From positions 35,554-99,553 of the forward strand of contig JBCCCR010000028.1 in assembly GCA_039033415.1 (NCBI GenBank): a DNA stretch of 64,000 nucleotides, read 5' to 3'. This document shows positions 36,044 to 46,051 of this stretch, piece by piece. Position 1 is the stretch's first letter, and each line of letters opens with the position of its first letter. The notes under the pieces were generated by a model that was not told the origin of the DNA, searched no databases, and saw only the letters and a list, made by a program, of their open reading frames with translations. Source of the stretch: Pseudomonadota bacterium. GTDB taxonomy: Bacteria; Pseudomonadota; Gammaproteobacteria; Xanthomonadales; SZUA-38. A program made the translations under genes and the position numbers.

Positions 36044-36837
36044 TGGGTCATGGCGTAAAGCAGGTAGTTGATGCCAAAGCGATAGGCCAGAGCCGTCATC
36101 GGCTCGGGATACTCCGGCCAGTCGGCGTGCTCCCAGGCATCACCCATGTCCATATTGAAGTTGATCGCCAGCATCAGCCGGCCATCGTCGTCATAGACAC
36201 CGCGCCAGTGCGGCTCGAAGCCGTCCTGTTCCCAGGTTCGCCCGCTTCGCAGCGGCATGATGCCGGGGATCTGTATGCGCTGATCGAGATCGTAAAACAC
36301 GTGCAGCACCGGATCATCGTTGGGGATGTCACGCACCGGCCGATCGGGAAACACGCGGCTCAGCGTCGACATAAACCCCGACCATTCCAGCGAACCGTGA
36401 AAATCGTCGACCATCAAGAACCCGCCCCGCAGCAGGTACTCCCGAAGCCGGCGCGCCTCGTCCAGGTCCAGATGCCAGCCGCCCACCTCTACGGCATAGA
36501 GCCAGGGGTAGTCGAACACCTCATCGCTGGACAGCGTCAGCACGTGGCCGTCCGGATCCGCGTCGACGCGCGTCAGGCGCCGCACCCCGCCGAGAAAATG
36601 ATGCTCAGCATCCGGATAATCCGTCCGCCAGAGGCTGCTGCGCCGGTTACCCCCGCGCAGCTGGTTGGTGGTAAAAGCGACCCGGGCAAACACAAACTCC
36701 GCCTCAGCCGCTGGGGCCACGGGAATGGTGGTGCTGGCAGGATCGGCTTTCGTTGAGGTGCTCAGCACGGCGAGCATCATGATAGCGAGAAGCCGTGCGC
36801 GTGCGATCTTAGGTGCTGCTGATGCTTTGCGGGCCAA
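36040..36837 (-). CDS. DUF4159 domain exported protein
   Basis: This 265-residue protein begins with a TTG at 36837 and a signal-like stretch (ARLLAIMMLAVLSTSTKA). The DUF4159 domain is clear: RRSSLWRTDYPDAEHHFLGGVRRLT near residues 64-90, and LREYLLRGGFLMVDDFHG, a hallmark, near 132-150. The rest (FNMDMGDAWEHADWPEYPEPMTALAYRFGINYLLYAMTH) is also typical. DUF4159 proteins have a Rossmann/GATase-like fold and occur only with MoxR/VWA operons. It is the first gene of the long operon. Confidence 0.85.
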   Translation of the reverse strand: MARKASAAPKIARARLLAIMMLAVLSTSTKADPASTTIPVAPAAEAEFVFARVAFTTNQLRGGNRRSSLWRTDYPDAEHHFLGGVRRLTRVDADPDGHVLTLSSDEVFDYPWLYAVEVGGWHLDLDEARRLREYLLRGGFLMVDDFHGSLEWSGFMSTLSRVFPDRPVRDIPNDDPVLHVFYDLDQRIQIPGIMPLRSGRTWEQDGFEPHWRGVYDDDGRLMLAINFNMDMGDAWEHADWPEYPEPMTALAYRFGINYLLYAMTH

Positions 36838-36892
36838 TGGTTACCCTGCGGTCATTGAACAATCCCGCATTATTAGCGGGAATCTGTTAAGA

Positions 36893-36911
36893 CCCCGCGA
36901 AGAGTGCGGGG
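36893..36911 (-). terminator. Hairpin after acs
   Basis: CCCCGC/GCGGGG with a seven-base loop, then TCTTAAC on the minus strand; a second dyad CCCGC/GCGGG follows at 36874-36890. The pair lies after the acs stop and before the DUF4159 start, so termination of acs is likely. The T-run is short. Confidence 0.5.
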
Positions 36912-36947
36912 TTCCAAAGACCCAACACCCTTCGTCGACGCTCGGCC

Positions 36948-38900
36948 CTAAGGACGATTCTGACGGTTTTCCACCAGCTGGTCGACGACGGACGGGTCTG
37001 CCAAGGTCGAAGTATCACCCAGATTGTCATAGTCGTTGCCGGCAATCTTGCGCAAGATGCGCCGCATGATTTTGCCGGACCGGGTCTTGGGGAGCCCGGG
37101 CGCCCACTGCAGCAGATCCGGTGTGGCGATGGGGCCAATTTCTTTTCGCACCCACCCGTTCAGTTCCTGGCGCAGCTCATCGCTGCCCTCGCGACCCTCC
37201 ATCAACGTCACGTAGGCGTAGATACCCTGGCCCTTGATATCGTGCGGGTAGCCGACCACCGCCGCCTCGGCCACCGCCGGATGTGACACCAAGGCGCTTT
37301 CCACCTCGGCCGTCCCCATACGATGCCCAGAGACATTCAGCACGTCATCGACCCGGCCGGTGATCCAGTAATCACCGTCGGCATCGCGCCTCGCGCCGTC
37401 TCCGGTGAAATAGCATCCTTCAAACGTTGAGAAATACGTATCGACAAACCGCTGGTGGTCGCCGTAAACCGTTCGCATCTGGCCCGGCCATGAGTCGGTG
37501 AGCACCAGATTTCCCTCCGCGGCACCGTCCAGAACGTTGCCCTCGCCGTCGACCAGCGCGGGCATCACCCCAAACAGGGGACGGCAGGCGGATCCGGGCT
37601 TCAGCTCCGAAGCGCCCGGCAGCGGGCTGATCAAAATCCCGCCGGTTTCGGTTTGCCACCACGTATCCACGATCGGGCAGCGCTCTTCGCCGACCACCTT
37701 GTAGTACCACTCCCAGGCTTCCGGATTGATCGGCTCGCCCACCGAGCCCAGGATTCGCAGGGTTTCGCGATCGGTGTCCTCGACCGGCTCGTTGCCTTCC
37801 CGCATGAGGGCGCGAATGGCCGTCGGCGCCGTGTAGCAGATATTCACTTCGTGCTTGTCACAGACCTCCCAGAGGCGGCTGGCGTCCGGGTAATTGGGCA
37901 CCCCCTCAAAGAGCAGGGTGGTCGCCCCGTTGGCCAATGGCCCGTAAACAATATAGGTGTGGCCGGTGACCCAGCCGACGTCGGCCGTGCACCAATAGAT
38001 GTCGCCGGGGTGATAGTCAAAGACCAGCTCATGGGTGAGCGAGGCGTAGACGAGATACCCGCCGCTGGTGTGCAGCACGCCTTTGGGCTGCCCCGTCGAG
38101 CCCGACGTGTAGAGAATAAAAAGCGGATCCTCGGCGCCCATCTCTACCGGTGGGCAGTGCTCGTCGACGTCCTCCGCCAGCTCGTGGTACCAGTAGTCCC
38201 GGTCGTCTGACCACTCAACCTTGCCGCCGGTGTTGCGCACCACCAGAACATGATCGAGGTTGTTCATTACGCCGTCGCGCTCGCAGGCTGCGTCAGCGTT
38301 GGCTTTCAGCGGTACAGTCTTGCCGCCCCGGACACCCTCGTCAGCCGTGATCAGCAGGCTCGATCGACAGTCGTTGATCCGCCCGGCAAGCGCGTCCGGG
38401 GAAAAGCCGCCAAAAACGACCGAGTGCACGGCACCGATCCGGGCACAGGCCAGCATGGCCACCGCGGCCTCCGGAATCATCGGCAGATAAATGGTGACCC
38501 GATCACCCTTGTCGACGCCGAGCTTGCGCAGCACGTTGGCGAAGCGGCAGACGCGACGGTAGAGCTGGCCGTAGGTGATCTCTTCGTCGTCATCCGGGTC
38601 ATCACCCTCCCAGATAATCGCGACATCGTTGGCCTTGTGTGGCAGGTGCCGGTCCACGCAGTTGGCGCAGACGTTGAGCGTGCCGTCAGCGAACCAGCGG
38701 ATGTGAACGTCGTCGCGGGCATAAGAGACGTCCTTGACCTCGGTAAACGGTTTCACCCAGTCGATCCGCCCGGCCTGTTCCCGCCAATAGTCTTCGTTAT
38801 CCTCGACCGATCGCTGATAGCCGGCCTGGTAGTCATCAGCGGTGACCCAGGCGCGCTGCGCAACGGCAGGCTTAACCGGGTATCGATGGGTTTCACTCAT
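36948..38900 (-). CDS. acs: Acetyl-CoA synthetase (AMP-forming)
   Basis: The product is a 650-residue cytoplasmic enzyme that turns acetate, ATP and CoA into acetyl-CoA. The AMP-binding P-loop [13 protein letters not shown], the [10 protein letters not shown] segment, the hinge region [19 protein letters not shown] and the C-terminal [11 protein letters not shown] (Lys about 610, the residue acetylated by Pat/AcuA in known enzymes) are all intact. Length and motifs match bacterial Acs. It is transcribed alone on the minus strand, with the c-di-GMP group divergent upstream. Confidence 0.95.
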   Translation of the reverse strand: MSETHRYPVKPAVAQRAWVTADDYQAGYQRSVEDNEDYWREQAGRIDWVKPFTEVKDVSYARDDVHIRWFADGTLNVCANCVDRHLPHKANDVAIIWEGDDPDDDEEITYGQLYRRVCRFANVLRKLGVDKGDRVTIYLPMIPEAAVAMLACARIGAVHSVVFGGFSPDALAGRINDCRSSLLITADEGVRGGKTVPLKANADAACERDGVMNNLDHVLVVRNTGGKVEWSDDRDYWYHELAEDVDEHCPPVEMGAEDPLFILYTSGSTGQPKGVLHTSGGYLVYASLTHELVFDYHPGDIYWCTADVGWVTGHTYIVYGPLANGATTLLFEGVPNYPDASRLWEVCDKHEVNICYTAPTAIRALMREGNEPVEDTDRETLRILGSVGEPINPEAWEWYYKVVGEERCPIVDTWWQTETGGILISPLPGASELKPGSACRPLFGVMPALVDGEGNVLDGAAEGNLVLTDSWPGQMRTVYGDHQRFVDTYFSTFEGCYFTGDGARRDADGDYWITGRVDDVLNVSGHRMGTAEVESALVSHPAVAEAAVVGYPHDIKGQGIYAYVTLMEGREGSDELRQELNGWVRKEIGPIATPDLLQWAPGLPKTRSGKIMRRILRKIAGNDYDNLGDTSTLADPSVVDQLVENRQNRP

Positions 38901-39241
38901 GTTGTGGTTCGCTGCGGTCGAAGGTTAAGTCGATGATAGCAAACGATAAACCCGGCATCGGCCATCGGCACCGGCAACCGCTCGGAAAACGCCTGCTGTT
39001 GCAAATGTTCACGCTCTTGGCGCCCGATGGAGGGGCCGCAAGCTCAGACTCTGAGGGCCGACAGAAAACGGTGAACCCGGCGGGCTATCTGCGGACCGAC
39101 CTGCAAGTTCACACTTGTTTTGACCGCCAGCGCAGAGGCGGGCTTCGGTTGCGCGTATCCTAAATTATTCCCGGCTTGGGCCGAATATCGGCGTTGGTCA
39201 CTCATTTTTTGGATTGCAGCCCAGGTTCGGTTGACGACCCC
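38901..39241. other. Intergenic region between divergent acs and the HD-GYP gene
   Basis: About 340 bases with no gene on either strand. It must hold both divergent promoters. No clear -10/-35 pair, CRP site or hairpin could be picked out by eye; a TATCCTAAATTATT stretch at about 39156-39170 is the most AT-rich part and could be a -10 region for the HD-GYP gene. Confidence 0.45.
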
Positions 39242-40441
39242 ATGACGCAGGAAAACCCCTACGAAAAGCAGGTCACGCCCGACGAACTCAAGCCGGGCAT
39301 GTTTGTGTCCCGGCTGGATCGACCGTGGATTGAGACGCCTTTCCTCCTGCAGGGTTTCGAGATTCGGGGGATCGCTGACGTGGAGCAGGTGCGTCGCCTG
39401 TGCCGCTATGTGTTCATCGACGTCGAACGGGGCAATGACATCACCCCCGCCCGGCTCGATACACGGCCGCTGTCGAAAGGAGCGACTACCCTCACCCAAT
39501 CGCAGGAGGAGCTGCCGCGGGCTCGGAAGGCACTGGAACGCACCTCTCTTGAGCTGACCGGCGTGCTGCGGCAGGCGGCACGCGGCCGGCGGGTGCGGCT
39601 CGACAGACTGGAAAGCCGTATCGTTTCTCTGGTCGACAGCACGCTGCGCAGCACGGACGCGTCGCTGCTGCTGGCCCGGCTGCGGCGCAAGGACGACTAC
39701 GCTTACAACCACGCGCTCTGCGTTTCAGTCTTTGGCGTGGCGTTGGGAAAACAGCTGGGTCTTGAGCGCAGCGAGCTGGAGCAGCTGGCGCTCTGCGCGT
39801 CGCTGTTTGACATCGGCAAGACCCGGATCAGCGACGAGCTGCTCCAGAAGCTGGAGCCGATCACCTCGGAGGAGCGCCAGGAGCTTCAGCGACACGTCGA
39901 CTACGGCGTCGAAATTCTCAAGCAGTCCGGGGCTGACACGAGCGTTATCAGCGTGGCCAGCGATCATCACGAGCGCTGTGACGGGACCGGCTATCCGAAG
40001 GGGCTGACCGAGCCCGACCTCTCCCTTTTCGCGCAAATTGTCGGCCTGGTGGATACCTACGACGCCATGATGAGCGACCGGGGTTACCGGGCGGCCAACT
40101 CGCACGAAAAAACCGTGAATACCCTCTACCAGGAGCGCCACAAGGCGTTCAACGCTGAACTCCTCGAGCAGTTCATCCACTGCCTCGGGACGTATCCGGT
40201 CGGTTCGCTGGTTGAACTCAGCAGCGGCGACGTTGGCATCGTCATTCAGCAGAACGGCCTGCGGCGCCTGCGGCCGCAGGTGATGTTGGTTCGAGACGCC
40301 GACGGCCAGCCGATCGAACACTACCCCGTGGTGAACCTGCTGACGGAAACCACCGAAGAGACCGGCGAACCGGTGGCCATTACCCGCACGCTGGAGTGCG
40401 GCGCCTTCGGTATCGATCCGACCGACTACTTTCTGCAATGA
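39242..40441 (+). CDS. HD-GYP domain protein with an altered HD motif
   Basis: The product has 399 residues: an N-terminal DUF3391 domain (about 8-130), then an HD-GYP domain. In active c-di-GMP phosphodiesterases the HD pair reads HDIGK; here it reads FDIGK (Phe189, Asp190), so one metal-binding His is lost. The first His (YNHALCV, about 157), HHERCDGTGYP (242-252) and DTYDAMMSDRGYR (271-283) are kept. It may still bind c-di-GMP or have changed activity. The start at 39242 is preferred over an extension from 39176. It overlaps the EAL gene by 4 bases (ATGA). Confidence 0.87.
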   Translation: MTQENPYEKQVTPDELKPGMFVSRLDRPWIETPFLLQGFEIRGIADVEQVRRLCRYVFIDVERGNDITPARLDTRPLSKGATTLTQSQEELPRARKALERTSLELTGVLRQAARGRRVRLDRLESRIVSLVDSTLRSTDASLLLARLRRKDDYAYNHALCVSVFGVALGKQLGLERSELEQLALCASLFDIGKTRISDELLQKLEPITSEERQELQRHVDYGVEILKQSGADTSVISVASDHHERCDGTGYPKGLTEPDLSLFAQIVGLVDTYDAMMSDRGYRAANSHEKTVNTLYQERHKAFNAELLEQFIHCLGTYPVGSLVELSSGDVGIVIQQNGLRRLRPQVMLVRDADGQPIEHYPVVNLLTETTEETGEPVAITRTLECGAFGIDPTDYFLQ

Positions 40442-41745
40442 CCACCGAAGCAGCCGACTTCCTGCGGCCCCTGACCCGCGCCGAGCTGGCCGCGCTGGCG
40501 GAACGCCGGTTTGTCGACGGCGGCGACCGGACCGGATTGCTTCTAGCCAATCTGATCGGCTTCGATCATACGAACGCTACGCTTGGCTACCGCGCGGGAG
40601 AGGCGTTGCTCGCAGCGGCGTGTCGGGGCCTGCGCGAGGCTTTTCCCGGACCAGACCAGGTGGTACCCGTGGGCCACGGCCAGCTCGCGGTGTTTGTGCC
40701 CGACCTCAAACACCCAAACCACGCGCTGCTGGCTGCGAGCAAGGTCCAGCGCTGCCTGGAGGCACTGGAGCGCACTCACCGAGGCCCGCGCTTTCGCCCA
40801 ACGCTTGGCGTGGCCGTCTTTCCCGACCACGGCAGCACCGCTTGCCAGGTGCTCCAGTGCGCCGATCAGGCGCTCGAAGAGACCTCTATGGGGCTCAGAC
40901 CCGTTCAGATGCTGGCCTTTGGCGTCGAGCGACCGGTCCATCCACTCGCCCGCGCCGAGGCGCTGGAGCACGCCATCCGTAACAATGAGCTGCAGCTGCA
41001 TTTTCAGCCACAGGTCATCATGCAGACTCAGCAGCGCTGGGGTGCCGAGGCCCTGTGTCGCTGGGAGGCTGACGACGGCCCGGTGTCACCCGAGGTGTTT
41101 ATTCCTCTCGCCGAGACCTGTGGTCTGATTCGGGAACTGACAACCTGGACCCTGAACGCCGCGCTGAAGCAATGGCGCAAGTGGCAGCCCGCCTGGCCCG
41201 ACGCCAGAGTTGCGGTCAATCTTTCTGCCAGCGTGCTTCACGACCAGGAGCTGGTGCCGCAGGTTCAGGCGTGCCTCGGCATCTGGCGCGTGCCGCCCGA
41301 GTGCCTGGTGCTGGAGGTCACGGAGAGCGCTCTGATGGCCAACCCCGACCTGGGGCTGGAGACGCTCAGGTCGCTGCAGCAGCTCGGCGTGCGGCTATCG
41401 ATCGACGACTTTGGAACGGGCTATTCATCAATGTCGTATCTAAGCCGCTTCCCGCTGCATGAGCTCAAAATCGACCGATCGTTTGTCATGACGATGTCCA
41501 GCGACTCCAGCAATCGCAAGATCGTGCGCACGGTGATCGACCTGGCCCACAAGCTCGGGCTCGAGGTGGTGGCCGAGGGGATTGAACAGCGGGATGCGTT
41601 CGACACGCTGGTCGCCCTGGGCTGCGAGCGGGGTCAGGGCTACTGGATTGGCAAACCGGGGCCAGCCAGCCAGCTGCTGGGCACCGTGCCCGACTCAGCG
41701 GCCCAGGCCGGAGGACGGGTCCGCGAAGCCGGCACGGGCGGCTGA
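40438..41745 (+). CDS. EAL-domain c-di-GMP phosphodiesterase with degenerate GGDEF
   Basis: The product is a 435-residue cytoplasmic protein. The N-terminal half has a GGDEF-like fold (DRTGLLLANLIGFDHTNATLGYRAGE) but the signature is missing (PVGHGQLAVF), so it should not make c-di-GMP. The EAL half is intact: EALCRWEA near residue 200, VNLSASVLHD, EVTESALM, IDDFGTGYSSMSYL, KIDRSFV, VVAEGIE and GYWIGKP. It should degrade c-di-GMP. It overlaps the HD-GYP gene by 4 bases, so two c-di-GMP-related proteins, one with an altered site, are made together. Confidence 0.93.
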   Translation: MTTEAADFLRPLTRAELAALAERRFVDGGDRTGLLLANLIGFDHTNATLGYRAGEALLAAACRGLREAFPGPDQVVPVGHGQLAVFVPDLKHPNHALLAASKVQRCLEALERTHRGPRFRPTLGVAVFPDHGSTACQVLQCADQALEETSMGLRPVQMLAFGVERPVHPLARAEALEHAIRNNELQLHFQPQVIMQTQQRWGAEALCRWEADDGPVSPEVFIPLAETCGLIRELTTWTLNAALKQWRKWQPAWPDARVAVNLSASVLHDQELVPQVQACLGIWRVPPECLVLEVTESALMANPDLGLETLRSLQQLGVRLSIDDFGTGYSSMSYLSRFPLHELKIDRSFVMTMSSDSSNRKIVRTVIDLAHKLGLEVVAEGIEQRDAFDTLVALGCERGQGYWIGKPGPASQLLGTVPDSAAQAGGRVREAGTGG

Positions 41746-41901
41746 TCAAACCGCCGTTTTCCTGCTAAAGGTCTGTCGAGCCAGACCGATAAGCTAGCTA
41801 TTGTAGTTACCAGGGTCCAGTCATGACTCAGCGCCAGCCGTTGGCCCGCGAGGCAAGCGGCGCAAACCCACGCCAAACGCTTAGCCTTTCTTGAGACGCA
41901 A

Positions 41902-43698
41902 ATGCTAGTCGGCCAGCAAGAAGATAGACAGAAGCCAGCGGACGCGCCCCCGCTGGAGCTCGAGTCGCGCTCCATTCGCGCGACGCTGCACTGGTTCCAC
42001 TGGCTGGTCCTTGCGATGTCGCTACTGGTCGCCGTCGGCGCCGCCCATCTCAGCCAAACGCATGTCGACGACCGTATCGCCGACGACTTCCAGCGCCAGA
42101 GCGATCTGATTCTGAAGCTGGTAGCCGAACGCATGCGCAAGTACGAGCTCGGCCTGTCGGGCGGCGTCTCGGCCATTCAGGCCAACGGCGGCGCCGTCAC
42201 GGAGCGCGGGTGGCGCGTTTTTCAACGGTATCTCAGAATCGAAGAGCAATATCCGGGCATCAACGGTATTGGCGTAATCATGCAGGTCGACCGCGAAGCG
42301 CTGCCGGCTTTCCTGGCTCAGCAGCGGGTGACTAGACCCGACTTTCGCGTCTACCCAAGTCATAAGCATAACGAGCTACTGCCGATTGTTTACGTCGAGC
42401 CTCTGGCAGCAAACAACGAGGCGGTCGGCCTGGACATGGCGCACGAGAGCACTCGCTACGACGGCGCCAAACGGGCGCGCCGCAGCGGCGCCGCGCAGAT
42501 CACCGGCCCAATTGTCCTGGTCCAGGACTCTGGAAAAACTCCGGGCTTTCTCTTTTTTGTGCCTTACTATGACGACTCCCCGGAGGCCGCCACGCTGTCC
42601 CGCACGGAGCGCTTTCTGGGCCTGGTCTACGCCCCGTTCGTCGTTGAGAATCTTATGGCGGGAACGTTAGGGCAGGCCCAGCGGCTGGTCTCACTGCGGG
42701 TGCGGGATGGAGAGCAGGTCCTCTATGACGAGGCCTTCAGCGAAAAGACCGTACCCACCAACCCCAGCCTGGTGCAAAGCGCCCATCTTCCCATCTATGG
42801 GCGCACCTGGACGTTCGACCTGATGGCCACGCCTGAACTGATCGCCAACCATCAAACCGCGGAACCGTTCATTATTCTTTTCGGCGGCATCGGGATTGAC
42901 CTGCTGCTGCTGACGCTGTTTTTGCTGATGGCACGATCGAATCGAAGGGCCCGGGAAATGGCGATCAACATGAATGCCGAGTCTCGACGCCGAACGCTGG
43001 CCCTGGAGCGATCCAACCAGGAGTTGGAGAAATTTGCCTATGTGGCTTCCCACGACCTCAAGGCGCCGCTCAGGGCTATCGATCAGCTCGCGGACATCGT
43101 GATTGAGGATGCCGCTGACGCCCTTCCCGCCGAAAGCCGGGCCGATCTCGAGCTCCTCAAAGGCCGGGTCGGTCGGATGGATCGCCTGCTCTCAGGCCTG
43201 CTGGACTACTCGCGGATCGGTACCGGTGAAACCGAGACGCAGGAGCTCGACGTCACCCGCGTGGTGCGGGATATCGTCGATCTACAGGGGCTCGATGGCC
43301 AGATCACCGTCGATTTCGCCCGCCCAGTGGGATCAATCTTTGCCCCGCGAGCCGTCGCTGATGTTGTCTTCCGCAACCTTATCGGCAATACGGTCAAACA
43401 TCATGACCGCGATCAGGTTCACATCCGGATCGACTACGCGCTCGGCACGCGATTCGATACGCTGACCTACACCGATGACGGGCCGGGTATTCCCTACGAA
43501 TTCCGTCACAAGATCTTCGAGATGTTTCAGACGCTGCGCCCCCGAGACGAGGTTGAGGGGAGCGGGATGGGTCTCGCGCTGGTCCGCAAAGCGCTGGAAT
43601 CGGTCGGCGGCACCATCGAACTTCTCGAACGCAGCGGCCGCGGAGCCAGCTTTCGGATCTGCTGGGCGCGTCCGGTCGACCAGCGGCAGGCCGCCTGA
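41902..43698 (+). CDS. CHASE-domain sensor histidine kinase
   Basis: This membrane sensor kinase has 598 residues. A helix at about 32-50 and one at about 322-343 flank a CHASE domain (about 80-315) in the periplasm that senses small ligands. Then comes a HisKA segment EKFAYVASHDLKAPLRAID with the phosphorylated His at 384, and an HATPase domain with the N box NLIGNTVKHH, the G1 box DDGPGIP and GSGMGLALVRK. The kinase core resembles those partnered with Rcp1-type response regulators, and one follows 17 bases later. The gap before it (156 bases) has no gene. Confidence 0.92.
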   Translation: MLVGQQEDRQKPADAPPLELESRSIRATLHWFHWLVLAMSLLVAVGAAHLSQTHVDDRIADDFQRQSDLILKLVAERMRKYELGLSGGVSAIQANGGAVTERGWRVFQRYLRIEEQYPGINGIGVIMQVDREALPAFLAQQRVTRPDFRVYPSHKHNELLPIVYVEPLAANNEAVGLDMAHESTRYDGAKRARRSGAAQITGPIVLVQDSGKTPGFLFFVPYYDDSPEAATLSRTERFLGLVYAPFVVENLMAGTLGQAQRLVSLRVRDGEQVLYDEAFSEKTVPTNPSLVQSAHLPIYGRTWTFDLMATPELIANHQTAEPFIILFGGIGIDLLLLTLFLLMARSNRRAREMAINMNAESRRRTLALERSNQELEKFAYVASHDLKAPLRAIDQLADIVIEDAADALPAESRADLELLKGRVGRMDRLLSGLLDYSRIGTGETETQELDVTRVVRDIVDLQGLDGQITVDFARPVGSIFAPRAVADVVFRNLIGNTVKHHDRDQVHIRIDYALGTRFDTLTYTDDGPGIPYEFRHKIFEMFQTLRPRDEVEGSGMGLALVRKALESVGGTIELLERSGRGASFRICWARPVDQRQAA

Positions 43699-43715
43699 GA
43701 CGGAACGCCAGCGCG

Positions 43716-44186
43716 ATGTATCGAAATTCCAAAGACGTCAGCATCCTCCTGGTCGAAGATGACGATATCGACGTTCGGGTGATCGAGCGAAGCTTTCGTA
43801 AATGCGGTATTGCCAGCCCGATCGTCAGGGCAAAAGACGGGCTTGAGGCGCTCGAAATCCTCCGCGGCAGACACTCGCCCGAGTGGCCTTTTATCGTCCT
43901 GCTGGATATCAACATGCCCCGGATGAACGGCCTTGAATTCCTGGGTGAAGTTCGCCGGGACGCGAGCCTGGCCGGGATCACCGTGTTTGTGCTGACCACC
44001 TCGGAAGCGGAGCGCGACAAGTTTGCTGCCTACAGCCAGCATATCGCCGGCTACCTGTTGAAGTCCGACGGCGCCGATCAGTTTCTCGACGTCATCAATC
44101 TGATCGGGCAGTACCTCGAAACCGTCCGCTTCACCGATCAACCGCTGGAAAAGCAGGCTCTGCTTGACGCGGCAGGTCCACGATGA
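43716..44186 (+). CDS. Single-domain response regulator (Rcp1-like)
   Basis: The product is a 156-residue receiver domain without an output domain. The acidic pocket LLVEDDDID (11-19), phosphorylated Asp in LLDINMPRMNG (Asp64) and the Lys in LLKSDGA are present. It resembles Rcp1-type regulators, which take phosphate from bacteriophytochrome-like kinases. It lies 17 bases after the CHASE kinase and overlaps the next gene by 4 bases, so it probably relays from that kinase to the GGDEF-EAL protein. Confidence 0.92.
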   Translation: MYRNSKDVSILLVEDDDIDVRVIERSFRKCGIASPIVRAKDGLEALEILRGRHSPEWPFIVLLDINMPRMNGLEFLGEVRRDASLAGITVFVLTTSEAERDKFAAYSQHIAGYLLKSDGADQFLDVINLIGQYLETVRFTDQPLEKQALLDAAGPR

Positions 44187-46051
44187 TCGACCCGACGCTC
44201 AACGCTGATCCCGAGCAGCCGCTTCGCGTTCTGCTGGTGGACGACGACAGCGTCGATCGGCGAATTATCAGCCGTTGCCTGAAGAAGTCCGGCCTGACGG
44301 TGGAGGTTAAAGAAACCTTTGAGGTTGAGGAAGTTGAGCGGCTTGCGAGGTCGGGTGAGTACAGCTGCGTGCTGATGGATTTTCGCCTGCCTGGCGGTGA
44401 GTCTTTCGAGCTGTTTCAGTCTTTATTCAGCGAGAGCTGCGAAGAGCGGGCCGGAATCGTGTTGCTCACGGGGCGCGGTGACGAACGGATCGCGGCAGAA
44501 GCCATTCAGCGAGGTGCGCAGGAGTACCTGCCGAAAGCCGAATTAACGCCGGTTACGCTGCGTCGGGCGATCGAGGGGGCCATGGAAAAGGCCAGTCTTT
44601 CCCAGCAGCTGGCGCAGCGGGATAAGCAGCTGCACCGCATGAGCTTTTACGACAGCTTGACCGGCCTCCCAAACCGACAGCTATATATGGACCGACTAGA
44701 GCAGCAGTTTCGGCACGCAAGCCGGGACGGCGAGGAGTTTGCGGTCCTGATGATGGACCTCAATGGCTTCAAGCAGATCAACGACAGTTTTGGCCATCAG
44801 GTCGGGGACGAGCTGCTGGTCGAGACGGCGAAACGACTCAAAGGCGCCATGCGCGAGTCGGACTCCGTGGCGCGACTCGGCGGGGATGAGTTTGCGGCGC
44901 TGCTGCCAAAAACCGGCAGCGTCAGCGGCTGCCAGAGCGTGGCGGAAAAAATTCGTCGCGCGTTCGCTGGCGACTTGATCATCGACGGCAACGCCCATCG
45001 CGTTGGGATAGCGATTGGTGCAGCCATCTACCCGCGCCACGGGGCCACTCCTGCGGAGCTCCTTCAGACGGCCGACCTGGCGATGTATGAAGGGAAACGC
45101 GATCGTGCTCAGGAGCTGGTCTGCGGCCCCGGAAAAGGGTCTGAAGATTACCGGCAGACCTCCGTGGTGGATCACCTCGATGGAGCGCTCAAGGCTGAGG
45201 ATCAGCTGTTTTTGGTCTATCAACCCAAACTCTGCCTCGAGTCAGGCCAAACTGTCGGCGTCGAAGCCCTCCTGCGCTGGCAGCATCCGACGCTCGGCCT
45301 GGTGGCGCCCAAAGAAATCGTGCCGGCTGCGCAGCGGTCAGCGACAACGCTGGTCAACCTGACGCAAAAAACTCTCGACTTGGCATTACGGCAGGCGTCA
45401 GCGTGGGCCGACGCGGGACGGCCCGCCGAGCTTTCCGTAAACCTGTCCGCGTCGCTGCTGCAGCAGCCGGCCGCGGCCCGCCAGGTGTGCGGTTGGCTGG
45501 CGGATCAGCAGACGAACGCGGGACAGCTTTGTCTTGAAATCACAGAAGATGCCCTACTGCCCGACCCCCACGGCGCCAGCGACATACTGAAAACGATTGC
45601 GGCGCTGGGCTTTGCCATTTCGATTGATGATTTTGGCAGCGGCTTCTCTTCGCTGAAGCTCCTGCGTGACCTGCCGATTAGCGAGCTGAAAATCGACCGA
45701 CCGTTTGTTAAAGCGGCGGTGGACCAGGGCGACAGCAGCGTGGTGGATTCGGTGATCAGTCTCGGGCGGTGTTTTGATGCCCGGGTGGTTGCCGAAGGTA
45801 TCGAGGATCAGCGGATTCAGGACCAGCTGGTCAGCCGTGGCTGCCGGTTCGGCCAAGGATTTCATCTGGCAAGTCCCATGACGGCCGCAGAGCTGGATAC
45901 CTGGTGGACCCATCAACGCTCGACGCCGGTGTTGTTTCAAGCTGCCAGGCTCCGGCGACTACCCGTCCAGGACCCGGCGCTCGGCGCCGCCTGGAACGAC
46001 CCGCCGACGACGAGCGAGCGGGGCTTCGGGAATCGCCGATCTAGCCGGTGA
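44183..46051 (+). CDS. Response regulator with GGDEF and EAL domains
   Basis: The product has 622 residues: a receiver domain (LLVDDDSVD; Asp66 in VLMDFRLPG), a GGDEF domain with intact RLGGDEFAAL at 231-240 and an inhibitory RxxD site just before it (225-228), and an EAL domain with EALLRWQHP (361-369), IDDFGSGFSSLKLL and KIDRPFVKAA. Both enzyme motifs are intact, so it could make or break c-di-GMP. It is the output of the kinase-regulator pair before it, with which it overlaps by 4 bases. Its end overlaps the convergent epimerase gene by about 10 bases. Confidence 0.93.
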   Translation: MIDPTLNADPEQPLRVLLVDDDSVDRRIISRCLKKSGLTVEVKETFEVEEVERLARSGEYSCVLMDFRLPGGESFELFQSLFSESCEERAGIVLLTGRGDERIAAEAIQRGAQEYLPKAELTPVTLRRAIEGAMEKASLSQQLAQRDKQLHRMSFYDSLTGLPNRQLYMDRLEQQFRHASRDGEEFAVLMMDLNGFKQINDSFGHQVGDELLVETAKRLKGAMRESDSVARLGGDEFAALLPKTGSVSGCQSVAEKIRRAFAGDLIIDGNAHRVGIAIGAAIYPRHGATPAELLQTADLAMYEGKRDRAQELVCGPGKGSEDYRQTSVVDHLDGALKAEDQLFLVYQPKLCLESGQTVGVEALLRWQHPTLGLVAPKEIVPAAQRSATTLVNLTQKTLDLALRQASAWADAGRPAELSVNLSASLLQQPAAARQVCGWLADQQTNAGQLCLEITEDALLPDPHGASDILKTIAALGFAISIDDFGSGFSSLKLLRDLPISELKIDRPFVKAAVDQGDSSVVDSVISLGRCFDARVVAEGIEDQRIQDQLVSRGCRFGQGFHLASPMTAAELDTWWTHQRSTPVLFQAARLRRLPVQDPALGAAWNDPPTTSERGFGNRRSSR

